From Hymenobacter swuensis DY53 (GTDB taxonomy: Bacteria; Bacteroidota; Bacteroidia; Cytophagales; Hymenobacteraceae), in contig NZ_CP007145.1 of NCBI RefSeq assembly GCF_000576555.1, positions 2,914,001 to 2,978,000 on the forward strand: DNA of 64,000 bases. Direction: 5' to 3'. Below the pieces are notes generated by a model. It was given only the letters and a program-made list of their open reading frames with translations. It did no database searches and was not told the DNA's origin. Below are positions 7,201 through 15,431 of the stretch, piece by piece; within the stretch, counting starts at the first letter, position 1, and every line of letters starts with the position of its first letter. Made by a program: the position numbers and the translations under genes.

Positions 7201-9462
7201 ATGGGACTCGATTATCACTCGTTACTGAACCCCTCGCAGGCCGCGGCGGTGCTGCACACCGAAGGCCCCTGCATGATTATAGCCGGCGCGGGCTCGGGCA
7301 AAACCCGGGTGCTCACCTACCGCATTGCCCACCTGCTGGAGAAGCAGGTGAACCCGTTCAACATCCTGGCCCTCACCTTCACCAATAAGGCCGCCAAGGA
7401 GATGCGCGCCCGCATTGAGAAGGTGGTCGGCCCCGAGGCTAAAAACCTGTGGATGGGTACTTTTCACAGCATTTTCGCCCGGATTCTGCGCTCTGAAGCC
7501 GACAAAATCGGCTACCCCCGCTCCTTCACCATCTACGATACCCAGGACTCCAAAACCCTTATCGGGCAGATTCTGAAGGAGCTGGAAATCGACGATAAGC
7601 TCTACAAGCCCAACATGGTGCTGGGCCGGATTTCCTCGGCCAAGAACAAGCTGATTTCGGTGCAGCAGTACCTCAACGACCCCGTAATCCGGCAGGACGA
7701 TGAGGCCTCGCTGCGGCCCAAGCTGGGCGTGATTTACCAGCAGTACGCCAACCGCTGCTTCAAGGCCGGGGCCATGGACTTCGACGATTTGCTCTACCAG
7801 ACCAATGTGCTGTTCAAAGACCACCCCGACGTGTTGAACAAGTACCAGAATATGTTCCGGTACGTGATGGTGGACGAGTACCAGGACACCAACTACTCCC
7901 AGTACCTTATTGCCCGCAAGCTGGCCGCCAAGGAGCGCAACATCTGCGTGGTGGGCGACGACGCGCAAAGCATCTACGCCTTCCGGGGCGCCGATATTCA
8001 GAACATTCTCAACTTCGAGAAGGACTACCCCGAGCTGCAGGTGTTCAAGCTGGAGCAGAACTACCGCTCCACCAAGAACATCGTGTGGGCGGCCAACTCG
8101 GTTATCAAGAACAACCAGGCCCAGCTGCGCAAAGACGTGTTTTCCGACAACGAGGAAGGCCCGCTGATTGAGGTACTAAAGGCCGCCTCCGACAACGAGG
8201 AAGGCAAGCTGGTGGCCCAGAGCATCTACGAGGACAAGATGAACCAGCACTTGTCGTACGACGACTTTGCCATCCTGTACCGCACCAACGCCCAGAGCCG
8301 GGCCATGGAGGAATCGTTGCGCAAGCTCAACATCAAGTACAAGATTGTGGGCGGCCTGAGCTTCTACCAGCGCAAGGAAATCAAGGACCTGGTGGCCTAC
8401 CTGCGCCTCACCGTTAACCCGAATGATGAGCAGGCCCTGCGCCGCGTGATTAACTACCCCAAGCGCGGCATTGGCGACACTACCCTGGCCAAGCTAATTT
8501 CTTCGGCCGAGGAAACCAACCATACCATCTGGGAAGTGGTCAGCAACGCCGATAAGTTTCTGCCCACCCGCACGGCCAATCCCATCGTCGACTTCGCCGA
8601 GAAAATCAAGGCCTACACCGCCGTGGCGGCCAAGGATGATGCGTTTGAGGCAGCCAAGTTCATTGCCAAGAACTCGGGCATGATTGAGGAACTCTACGCC
8701 GACAAGAGCATTGAGGGCCTGAGCCGCTACGAGAACATTCAGGAACTTCTGAACGGCGTGAAGGCCTTCGTGGAAGACCCCGAGCGGGAGGAAAAAAGCC
8801 TCGGCGCCTTCCTGCAGGACATTGCTCTGGTCACGGATGCCGACACCAAGGACGCCCAGGCCGAGGGCGAGCAGGTGACCATGATGACGATTCACTCGGC
8901 CAAGGGCCTAGAGTTCCGCAACGTGTACATCGTGGGCATGGAGGAAAACCTGTTCCCGAGCCAGATGATGATTACCTCCCGGGCCGACTTGGAGGAGGAG
9001 CGCCGGCTGTTTTACGTGGCCATCACCCGGGCCGAGAAGAAGCTGACCCTGAGCTATGCCACTTCCCGCTACCAGTGGGGCAATCTGCGCAGCTGCGAGA
9101 AAAGCCGCTTCCTCGACGAAATCGACCCGAAGTTTGTGGACTTCAAGTACTCGGCCGGCCCCGGACCCGACCGCGCCGGACCGGGCGAGTCGCCGTTTGG
9201 ACATGTGTTTGAACGCCGCTCGAACCTGATTCCGCCGCCGCCGCGCAAAACCGTGGCCACCAAGTACGTAGCCCCCGCCGACTTCAAGCCCTCCGATACC
9301 AGCAAGCTGCAGGTGGGCCAGCGCGTGGAGCATCCCAAGTTCGGGTTCGGCACCGTGAGCAAGCTCGAAGATCAGGCTGGCTCTATCAAGGCCATTATCC
9401 AGTTTGAGGAAGTGGGCGAGAAAACCTTGCTGCTAAGCTTCGCCAAGCTGCGGCTACACTAG
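7201..9462 (+). CDS. pcrA: UvrD/PcrA-type superfamily 1A DNA helicase
   Basis: A 753-residue 3'-5' ATP-dependent DNA helicase of the PcrA/UvrD/Rep group, acting in nucleotide excision repair and in clearing replication-transcription conflicts. Visible motifs in order are the Q-motif LNPSQAAAV, Walker A AGAGSGKT, motif Ia TFTNKAAKEM, motif II VDEYQDTN, motif III VGDDAQSIYAFRGA, motif IV EQNYRST, motif V MTIHSAKGLEF and motif VI FYVAITRAEKKL. The C-terminal ~60 residues (VGQRVEHPKFGFGTVSKLED) match the Tudor-like domain with which PcrA contacts RNA polymerase, which favours PcrA over RecB-like relatives. Length is normal for the family. The gene is probably monocistronic. Confidence 0.95.
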   Translation: MGLDYHSLLNPSQAAAVLHTEGPCMIIAGAGSGKTRVLTYRIAHLLEKQVNPFNILALTFTNKAAKEMRARIEKVVGPEAKNLWMGTFHSIFARILRSEADKIGYPRSFTIYDTQDSKTLIGQILKELEIDDKLYKPNMVLGRISSAKNKLISVQQYLNDPVIRQDDEASLRPKLGVIYQQYANRCFKAGAMDFDDLLYQTNVLFKDHPDVLNKYQNMFRYVMVDEYQDTNYSQYLIARKLAAKERNICVVGDDAQSIYAFRGADIQNILNFEKDYPELQVFKLEQNYRSTKNIVWAANSVIKNNQAQLRKDVFSDNEEGPLIEVLKAASDNEEGKLVAQSIYEDKMNQHLSYDDFAILYRTNAQSRAMEESLRKLNIKYKIVGGLSFYQRKEIKDLVAYLRLTVNPNDEQALRRVINYPKRGIGDTTLAKLISSAEETNHTIWEVVSNADKFLPTRTANPIVDFAEKIKAYTAVAAKDDAFEAAKFIAKNSGMIEELYADKSIEGLSRYENIQELLNGVKAFVEDPEREEKSLGAFLQDIALVTDADTKDAQAEGEQVTMMTIHSAKGLEFRNVYIVGMEENLFPSQMMITSRADLEEERRLFYVAITRAEKKLTLSYATSRYQWGNLRSCEKSRFLDEIDPKFVDFKYSAGPGPDRAGPGESPFGHVFERRSNLIPPPPRKTVATKYVAPADFKPSDTSKLQVGQRVEHPKFGFGTVSKLEDQAGSIKAIIQFEEVGEKTLLLSFAKLRLH

Positions 9463-9641
9463 GGTAATAGGCTGTTCCGGAGGTGCTTGCGCATATGACG
9501 ACCCCAAACCGACCCTGAATCTGCCCAGCTTCTCCTCATTTCCGTTACTTTAGAAGAGCGTAGCCGTTGGCTGCTACTGCTGCCAACCTTGTCCGGCGGG
9601 CTTCTGTGCAAAACAGAATGCCAACGGGGCAAGGTTTGGCG

Positions 9642-9649
9642 TATATTTG
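9642..9649 (+). promoter_or_regulatory. -7 element TATATTTG before the DUF4290 gene
   Basis: An exact TAnnTTTG match 21 bp upstream of the ATG at 9670, giving a leader of roughly 15 nt. Confidence 0.5.
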
Positions 9650-9669
9650 ACCCTTCGAATACCATTTCA

Positions 9670-10404
9670 ATGACCTTACCTTCCCTCCATAAACACGAGC
9701 TGCTGCAGCGCGAATACGGCCAAAGCACGTTTCAGTTAGTGCAACAGCTGGCCGCCATTGAGGACCGCGACGAGCGGACCCGCCGCGCCCAGCAGATTGT
9801 GCAGCTTATTTTCCGCCTCCAGCCCAGCCTGCGCGACCAGCCCGACTCACAGCAGAAAGTCTGGAATCACGTCTACGAAATGGCCGACGGCGAGCTGGAC
9901 GTGGACGCTCCCTTCGCCCTGATTTCGCCCGCCAGTCGGACCGCGCCGCAACGCGTGGTATACCCCAGCAAAGGCCCCAAGCTGCGCGCCTACGGCCGTT
10001 CCGTGGAGCTGCTCATTGAGCAGGCGCTGCGCTTGGAAGATGCCACTGAGCGCGAGCAGGCAACCATCGTTATTGGGCGCACCATGAAGTTCCTGTATCG
10101 TTCCCACAACAAGGAAAACGCCAAGGACATCACTATTCTCAAGCACCTGAAGGAGCTTTCCGGCGGCCAGCTCACCCTCGATCCGGCCCAGGTAGATGCC
10201 CAGAACCTGTTTGAGTTTGCAACCCAGCCCGCTACTGGTGGCGGTCGGCCTGCGCCGTTTATCGTGCCTCAGCCCCGCCAGGAGCGCACTGACCGTTCGG
10301 ACCGCTCCGAGCGGCGCGGCGGCAACAACAATAACCGCCGCGACAAGCAGCGGCGCGGCGGCGGTAAAAAAGGCCGTCAGGAACCACAGCAACCCCCACA
10401 GTAA
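9670..10404 (+). CDS. DUF4290 protein
   Basis: A 244-residue cytosolic protein. Residues 1 to about 180 match DUF4290, a Bacteroidota family of unknown function that is mostly alpha-helical. The last ~45 residues are a low-complexity, strongly basic tail (RSDRSERRGGNNNNRRDK and KKGRQ) that could bind nucleic acid; this is inference from composition. The ATG at 9670 is chosen over an in-frame start at 9589 because the family begins near MTLPSLHKHELLQREYG and because a -7 element lies just before it. It precedes murA on the same strand and may be co-transcribed, although a repeat lies between them. Confidence 0.8.
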   Translation: MTLPSLHKHELLQREYGQSTFQLVQQLAAIEDRDERTRRAQQIVQLIFRLQPSLRDQPDSQQKVWNHVYEMADGELDVDAPFALISPASRTAPQRVVYPSKGPKLRAYGRSVELLIEQALRLEDATEREQATIVIGRTMKFLYRSHNKENAKDITILKHLKELSGGQLTLDPAQVDAQNLFEFATQPATGGGRPAPFIVPQPRQERTDRSDRSERRGGNNNNRRDKQRRGGGKKGRQEPQQPPQ

Positions 10405-10434
10405 GTTTTTTTTATCAGACCTGAGATGTGGGAT

Positions 10435-10497
10435 ATAAGACGTGAGACAATGTTTTAGCGCCCCATGAGGCCGTCTGAACGTTGTCTCACTTCTTAT
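10435..10497. repeat. Inverted repeat of purine-rich arms (ATAAGACGTGAGACAA)
   Basis: ATAAGACGTGAGACAA (10435-10450) pairs with 10482-10497 with one mismatch around a 31-nt core. Outside the left arm, GAGATGTGGGAT continues the same G/A-rich rhythm. It sits between DUF4290 and murA. The architecture is shared with repeats at 14139, 41324 and 59102, although the sequences differ. Confidence 0.6.
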
Positions 10498-10526
10498 GTC
10501 TTGCCTTCTCCCCTCTCTCTCCAAGC

Positions 10527-11831
10527 ATGGCCTCTTTTGAAGTTATTGGCGGTAAGCCGCTGAAAGGTGAAATCGTGCCGCAGGGTGCTAAAAACGAAGC
10601 CCTGCAGATTTTGTGTGCCGTGCTACTCACCGAAGAGCCGGTTACCATTTCTAACATTCCCGACATCCGCGACGTCAACAAGCTCATTGAGCTGCTGCGC
10701 GATATGGGCGTGAAGGTGGGCAAGCTCGCCTCCGACACCTACCGCTTCCAGGCCGACGCCGTCAACCTCGACTACCTCGACACACCTGAGTTTGTGGCCC
10801 AGGCCGGGGCGCTGCGCGGTTCCGTGATGATTCTGGGCCCCATGCTGACCCGCTTCGGCCGGTGCCAACTGCCCAAGCCCGGCGGCGACAAAATCGGCCG
10901 CCGCCCGATGGATACCCACTTTCTGGGGCTAGAGAAGCTCGGCGGCAAGCTCACATTGGAAGGCCTCGATTTCTACCGCATCAAGGCCGAAAACGGTTTG
11001 ACCGGCGCCTACATGATGCTGGACGAGGCCTCGGTAACAGGCACGGCCAACATCCTGATGGCTGCCGCCTTGGCCAAAGGCACCACCACCATCTACAACG
11101 CCGCCTGCGAGCCGTATCTGCAGCAACTGTGTAAGATGCTGGTGCGTATGGGCGCAAAAATCAACGGCATCGGCTCCAACCTGCTCACCATTGAGGGTGT
11201 GGAGCGCCTCGGCGGCACCGAGCACCGCATGCTGCCCGATATGATTGAAATCGGCTCCTTCATTGGGCTGGCGGCTATGACGGGTTCGGAAATCACCATC
11301 AAGGACTGCCAGATTCCGGAGCTGGGTATCATCCCCGACACGTTCCGCAAGCTGGGCATCCAGCTGGAGTTTCGCGGCGACGACATCCACATTCCGGCCC
11401 AAGACCATTACGAAATTGCTACCTACCTCGACGGCTCCATCCTGACCGTTTCGGACCACACTTGGCCTGGCTTCACGCCCGACCTGCTCAGCATTGTGCT
11501 GGTGGTAGCCACCCAGGCCAAAGGCACGGTGCTCATTCACCAGAAAATGTTCGAGTCGCGCCTGTTCTTCGTGGATAAGCTCATCGACATGGGTGCACAG
11601 GTGATTCTTTGCGACCCGCACCGCGCCACCGTTATCGGCCTCGACCAACAGAAGCGTCTGCATGGCATCACCATGACCTCACCCGATATCCGGGCCGGCG
11701 TGGCTCTGCTCATTGCCGCCCTTTCCGCCGAAGGCCGCAGCGTGATTGAAAACGTGGAGCAGATTGACCGGGGCTACCAGTACATCGATAAGCGCCTAAC
11801 CGCCCTCGGCGCGCAGATTCGCCGGTTGTAA
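10527..11831 (+). CDS. murA: UDP-N-acetylglucosamine 1-carboxyvinyltransferase (MurA), Asp variant
   Basis: A 434-residue cytosolic enzyme that transfers enolpyruvate from PEP to UDP-GlcNAc, the first committed step of peptidoglycan synthesis. The start at 10527 gives MASFEVIGGKPLKGEIVPQG, matching the family N-terminus with the KNxxLQ(I) motif; an in-frame start at 10482 would add 15 unrelated residues. In the catalytic loop the sequence reads PKPGGDKIGRRPMDTHF, placing Asp121 (codon 10887-10889) where E. coli has Cys115. Cys-to-Asp enzymes remain active but are not alkylated by fosfomycin, as known in Mycobacterium and Chlamydia. It is followed by a terminator at 11860. Confidence 0.95.
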   Translation: MASFEVIGGKPLKGEIVPQGAKNEALQILCAVLLTEEPVTISNIPDIRDVNKLIELLRDMGVKVGKLASDTYRFQADAVNLDYLDTPEFVAQAGALRGSVMILGPMLTRFGRCQLPKPGGDKIGRRPMDTHFLGLEKLGGKLTLEGLDFYRIKAENGLTGAYMMLDEASVTGTANILMAAALAKGTTTIYNAACEPYLQQLCKMLVRMGAKINGIGSNLLTIEGVERLGGTEHRMLPDMIEIGSFIGLAAMTGSEITIKDCQIPELGIIPDTFRKLGIQLEFRGDDIHIPAQDHYEIATYLDGSILTVSDHTWPGFTPDLLSIVLVVATQAKGTVLIHQKMFESRLFFVDKLIDMGAQVILCDPHRATVIGLDQQKRLHGITMTSPDIRAGVALLIAALSAEGRSVIENVEQIDRGYQYIDKRLTALGAQIRRL

Positions 11832-11859
11832 GCAGCTCCTGCCCTCCCTCTAAACAGAC

Positions 11860-11897
11860 CGACCCGGTTGCCCAATTCGGCGGCCGGGTCGTTGTTT
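11860..11897 (+). terminator. Terminator of murA
   Basis: CGACCCGG (11860-11867) pairs with CCGGGTCG (11884-11891), followed by TTGTTTTTA. It starts 28 bp after the murA stop. Confidence 0.75.
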
Positions 11898-11993
11898 TTA
11901 TAGCCGGAGTGCTATACTGCCGGAACCAGGATTAGCGTTACGCTGGGGAGCAGTTGGCCGGGGCGTATCGGGTTATCCTTATTGCGCGCGTAT

Positions 11994-12869
11994 ATGCGAA
12001 TTACTCACTTTTTTCCGCTGCTTGCCCTCACCGGTCTGCTGGCCTGCAGTCAATCTGAACCCGCCGGCCAGGACAGGGTAGAATCCGCCGCAGAAGAACT
12101 GACCGTCTCCAACTACGAGGCTGCTCCGCCCCCACCGCCGGAGGCCCCGGGCCCCGACGATGCCTCAGCAGCAACAAATAACTCAGAGTCGGTCCAGCCG
12201 GCGGCCAGCCGCAAGCTGGTGTACCATGCCAAGGTGCGGATGAAGGTAGTCGACGTGCCCGGCACCAACGCGCGCATGGACAGCCTCACGCGGGCCACGG
12301 GGGCGTACGTGGAGGAAGTTTCCGAAACCCGAGCCGATGATGAATGGCGGCACTACATGAAAATCAGAGTGGTCCCCGGCCGGTTTCAGGGGCTGCTACG
12401 GGGCCTGGGCCGCCTGGGTACAGTGGAAAGTCAGGAGATGACCACCGAGGATGTAACAGCTCAGCATGCCGACGTATCGGCGCGGCTGCGCTCCAAGCGC
12501 GCCCTGGAGCAGCGTTACCTGGCACTATTGGGCAGGGCCAGTAAGGTATCCGACCTCCTTGAAATCGAGGAGGGCATGGGCAAAATCCGGGAAGATATTG
12601 AGGCTACCGAAAGCCGCCTGCGTACCCTTAACCATGAGGTAGGCTTCTCCACCATCACGCTTACGTACTACCAGCCCCTTACCCGTCCCACCCCCGACCA
12701 GCCGGTGCTGTCATTTGGGAGTCGGCTGGTGGAGTCGTTTTACAGCGGTTGGCAGTGGTTCATCGACCTATTGCTGGGCCTGATAGCGGCTTGGCCGCTG
12801 GGGCTACTACTGGTCACCGCCGCCGTGCTGCTACGCCGGTGGCGCCGCCGTCGGGCCCGGACGCGGTAG
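11994..12869 (+). CDS. DUF4349 lipoprotein
   Basis: A 291-residue envelope protein. From the ATG at 11994 a short signal peptide ends in the lipobox LLAC near residue 18, so it should be lipid-anchored. A Pro/Ala-rich linker follows, then the DUF4349 domain (about 70-235) with RKLVYHAKVRMKVVDV at its start and a long coiled-coil segment (ALEQRYLALLGRASKVSDLL, then EIEEGMGKIREDIEATESRL). A single C-terminal membrane span (WPLGLLLVTAAVLLRRW) and an Arg-rich end complete it. DUF4349 proteins are of unknown function. Its 3' end is 2 bp from the convergent GAF gene, with no terminator between them. Confidence 0.85.
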   Translation: MRITHFFPLLALTGLLACSQSEPAGQDRVESAAEELTVSNYEAAPPPPPEAPGPDDASAATNNSESVQPAASRKLVYHAKVRMKVVDVPGTNARMDSLTRATGAYVEEVSETRADDEWRHYMKIRVVPGRFQGLLRGLGRLGTVESQEMTTEDVTAQHADVSARLRSKRALEQRYLALLGRASKVSDLLEIEEGMGKIREDIEATESRLRTLNHEVGFSTITLTYYQPLTRPTPDQPVLSFGSRLVESFYSGWQWFIDLLLGLIAAWPLGLLLVTAAVLLRRWRRRRARTR

Positions 12870-12871
12870 CA

Positions 12872-13420
12872 CTAAACAGCCCCGGCCTGGGTGGACACCG
12901 TGTGCATGTACTGCTGAACAACGGGCAGCAGCAGCGGCAGCACGCTTTCTACGGCGGCGTGCTCGGCAGGCATCCAGACCCGGGGCACACCGAACAGGCA
13001 AGGCTGCAGAATCCCCCAAAGCTGGCCGTTTTCGGTGATGTGCGCGTGAATCAGGGCGCGGTGGCCGAAGGTTTCGTGCTCAAAGGCGCGGTTGAGCACC
13101 GTGGGCGGGGCAGTTTCTACGTCCTCCACGTACACCGAGGGCCGCGCCGCCAGTGCCGCCCGAAACAGCGGATCCTGCCGGGGCAGGTCGGTGGTATCAT
13201 CCTGCCAGTCGTGGCGCGGGTCGGGGATGGCGGCGGTGTGGCGCCAGCAGAAGGCAATACGGCCCCGCCCGGCAGCCGGGTCGCGCACGTACAAAAAGCA
13301 CCGGTCGGCGCGCAGATACTCACCCACCAGCTGCAGCACAGCGTTGAAAGCTGCGGCCGGTGCAACATCTTTGTGCAGGGCTGTTTGCACGGCAGGCAAC
13401 AGGGAATCAGGCATGAACAA
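12872..13420 (-). CDS. GAF-domain protein
   Basis: A 182-residue single-domain protein. Residues 8-172 look like a GAF domain: VLQLVGEYLRADRCFLYVRD at the start, a conserved WGILQPCLF strand and a C-terminal helix with AAVESVLPLLLPVVQQY. No kinase, cyclase or DNA-binding domain is attached. GAF domains bind small molecules or chromophores, but no ligand can be read from the sequence. There is a Cys at residue 40 (ADRCF) and one at 140 (QPCLF). It stands alone, convergent with the DUF4349 gene. No promoter was recognised. Confidence 0.7.
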   Translation of the reverse strand: MFMPDSLLPAVQTALHKDVAPAAAFNAVLQLVGEYLRADRCFLYVRDPAAGRGRIAFCWRHTAAIPDPRHDWQDDTTDLPRQDPLFRAALAARPSVYVEDVETAPPTVLNRAFEHETFGHRALIHAHITENGQLWGILQPCLFGVPRVWMPAEHAAVESVLPLLLPVVQQYMHTVSTQAGAV

Positions 13421-13657
13421 AGGCTAAAAGCGGAAACGGAAACCACTGCTTGTACGCACTACAAGTGGCACAGTTGGCCGGCCCTGGGTGACGTTTCGGG
13501 ACGGCGGCAGCTGGCATCCTGGTGCACGCATAGCGGTTAGTCGGCCTGTGCACAAACAGTAGAGCGAATCTTTTACTGCGCTTCTAGAAAGCATGCACTC
13601 CGGCATCCATGCGTAAAGCAAAAACTTCGCGCGACTAATAACCCCGCTATATATAGC

Positions 13658-13693
13658 AAACGCCCCCTGCATCACGTGATGCAGGGGGCGTTT
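13658..13693 (-). terminator. Perfect 36-bp palindrome, terminator of the holin-like gene
   Basis: AAACGCCCCCTGCATCAC is exactly complementary to the following 18 bases (centre 13675/13676). It lies 23 bp past the stop of the minus-strand gene at 13717, with T-runs on both strands. Confidence 0.8.
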
Positions 13694-13716
13694 ACTTGAC
13701 TCTTGATAGCCGGAGC

Positions 13717-14052
13717 TTAGTCGACAATCATATCAACTACCGAAGTCACCAACGACAAGACAATACTGAATATCAGGGCTGAGAAGAAGCCGTCAATTTC
13801 AAAGCCCGACAGCAGGTAGCTGGCCAGCATTACAATCAAGGCGTTAATTACGAACAAAAACAGGCCCAGCGTGAGAACGGTAATCGGGAAGCCCACGATT
13901 TTGAGAATCGGCTTCACTACCGCATTCAGAATAGCCAGCACGATGACCAGAATAATGGCGTCGCCGAAGCCGCCAATCTGGGAGCCGGGCAGGAATTTGG
14001 CCAGCACGTACGTAATGATGGCCGACAGCAGAAACTTCAGGAGAAAGCCCAT
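13717..14052 (-). CDS. Phage_holin_4-type small membrane protein
   Basis: A 111-residue protein with four hydrophobic segments, resembling the PF04020 family (Mycobacteriophage holin-related, common in bacterial chromosomes without any phage). The characteristic motif ILNAVVKPILKIVGFPITVL, with the conserved N-x-x-x-K-P, is present around residues 40-60, then LGLFLFVINALIVMLASYL. Despite the name there is no evidence of a lysis role, and no phage gene is nearby. The ATG at 14052 gives the usual MGFLLKFLLSA start; an upstream in-frame start would read through an intergenic repeat. Confidence 0.8.
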   Translation of the reverse strand: MGFLLKFLLSAIITYVLAKFLPGSQIGGFGDAIILVIVLAILNAVVKPILKIVGFPITVLTLGLFLFVINALIVMLASYLLSGFEIDGFFSALIFSIVLSLVTSVVDMIVD

Positions 14053-14138
14053 GCGAAAAGTGAGGGGGTTAGGTGAGAAAAGTACAGAATTCGGGGAGTT
14101 GAATACTGTACGTACTCCCTCCGGATGAGTTATAAGTT

Positions 14139-14189
14139 GAGTTATGAATGATGAATTGTGATTATAACCTAACTCATCATTCATAACTC
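14139..14189. repeat. Inverted repeat GAGTTATGAATGATGA at the 3' end of the arginase-family gene
   Basis: GAGTTATGAATGATGA (14139-14154) is a perfect inverted copy of 14174-14189, around a 19-nt core. It overlaps the last two bases of the upstream minus-strand gene. It belongs to the same architectural class as the repeats at 10435, 41324 and 59102. Confidence 0.65.
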
Positions 14190-15279
14190 ATTTTTCCACT
14201 GCCCGGGCTTTCAGGCGGTCTTGCGATACGCCCATCCAGTTGGCCATGTGGTAAAGCAGGCGAGCTCCCACAATAGCATTCCACTCGGTGTCGCCGGGGG
14301 CTACTTCGTTCAGGTCGCAGCCGATAATGGTGCGGCCTGAGCGCACGACCATCCGAATCAGGTAGAGGGCTTGCTCGAACTCCAGACCGCCGGGCACGGG
14401 TGTACCGGTACCGGGGCACAGCTTGGGGTCGAGGCCGTCGATATCGAAGCTCAGGTACACTTTCTGGGGCAGCTGGGCCACAATCTTCTTGCACTCCTTC
14501 TTCCACGATTTGCCGCCTAGCATTTCATTCTGTAGAAACCGGTCGGTAAACAAGGCCACGCGCCCATTACTCTGGTCGATGTACTCCGCCTCCTGCTGGC
14601 AATAGTCCCGGATGCCTACCTGCACCAGCTTTTTCACCTGGGGTAGTTTGAGGGCGTTGTACATAATAGAAGCGTGCGAAAACTCAAAGCCTTCGTAGGC
14701 GGGCCGCAGGTCGCAGTGGGCATCTATCTGCAGAATTCCGAACTCCTCGTGGCGCGCGGCCAGGGCATGCAGGTAGCCAAGGGGAGTACTATGGTCGCCA
14801 CCCAGCACCACCACGCCCTTACCAGCGTCCAGCAGCGCCCCGGTTTTGTCCTTCAGCCATTCCAGTAGGGCTTGGCCGCGCTGATTAATGCGGGTAGGCA
14901 CATCCACGAAGGAAGCATGGGTTTCCTCCGGCTCACCGTCTTCCAGCCAGCCAATATATTCTTCGGCCAGCGGGCGCAACGCATGGCTCTCGGCAGCTAT
15001 TTTCTCGTCCGGTTCTTCCATGGCCAGGCCCATGCGCCAGGCGTCGGGCAGGTCAGGGTCGTAGAGGTCCACTTGCAAAGAGGCCGTACGCATGGCTTCG
15101 GGGCCGTCGGCGGTACCGGCGCGGTAGGATACGGTTACCTCCCACGGGACGGGTACCACCACTACCTGCGCCTCCTCGGGCGTAAAGGGCAGGCCATAGA
15201 GGCCACCGGCCGTATCGCCCAGGGCATTAGGGTCAAAACTGGCAAGCTTGCGCTCCAGCGCAGAAGCAGAATCAGCCAT
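14188..15279 (-). CDS. Arginase/agmatinase/formimidoylglutamase family hydrolase
   Basis: A 363-residue binuclear manganese ureohydrolase. Metal-binding motifs are in order: GGDHS, DAHCDLR and DIDGLDP, with VPVPWEVTVSYRAGTADGP near the N-terminus as in agmatinases. These enzymes hydrolyse arginine, agmatine or a related guanidine to release urea or formamide. The exact substrate is not decided by these motifs; agmatinase is a reasonable guess from the N-terminal region. The ATG at 15279 gives MADSASALERK; longer versions run into a GC-rich hairpin (15331-15395). It follows the chemotaxis operon on the same strand with a 152-bp gap containing that hairpin, so it is probably a separate unit. 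Confidence 0.85.
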   Translation of the reverse strand: MADSASALERKLASFDPNALGDTAGGLYGLPFTPEEAQVVVVPVPWEVTVSYRAGTADGPEAMRTASLQVDLYDPDLPDAWRMGLAMEEPDEKIAAESHALRPLAEEYIGWLEDGEPEETHASFVDVPTRINQRGQALLEWLKDKTGALLDAGKGVVVLGGDHSTPLGYLHALAARHEEFGILQIDAHCDLRPAYEGFEFSHASIMYNALKLPQVKKLVQVGIRDYCQQEAEYIDQSNGRVALFTDRFLQNEMLGGKSWKKECKKIVAQLPQKVYLSFDIDGLDPKLCPGTGTPVPGGLEFEQALYLIRMVVRSGRTIIGCDLNEVAPGDTEWNAIVGARLLYHMANWMGVSQDRLKARAVEK

Positions 15280-15330
15280 AGCAACAGAAAATTGAGAGTG
15301 AAACAGAGAGTTGAGGCTTCGGTATACGGT

Positions 15331-15395
15331 CGTGGCCCCCGCGCCGGGAGTAACGCCACCCGAAATGGGCGTCGTTCCCGGCCGCAGGGGCCACG
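15331..15395 (-). promoter_or_regulatory. Long GC-rich hairpin between cheC and the arginase-family gene
   Basis: CGTGGCCCC (15331-15339) pairs with GGGGCCACG (15387-15395), and inside it GCCGGGA (15343-15349) pairs with TCCCGGC (15376-15382), with further imperfect pairing towards the loop. A 65-nt fold of this strength between two genes on one strand may act as a terminator, attenuator or processing site. There is no clear T-tract. Confidence 0.5.
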
Positions 15396-15431
15396 GGCAC
15401 CGTCGAACTGACGCGGCACAGGGCCGCAAAC

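Noticed and set aside
13717..14052. Holin-like gene as a sign of a prophage
   Set aside because: PF04020-type proteins are widespread in chromosomes without phage, and no other phage gene occurs nearby.
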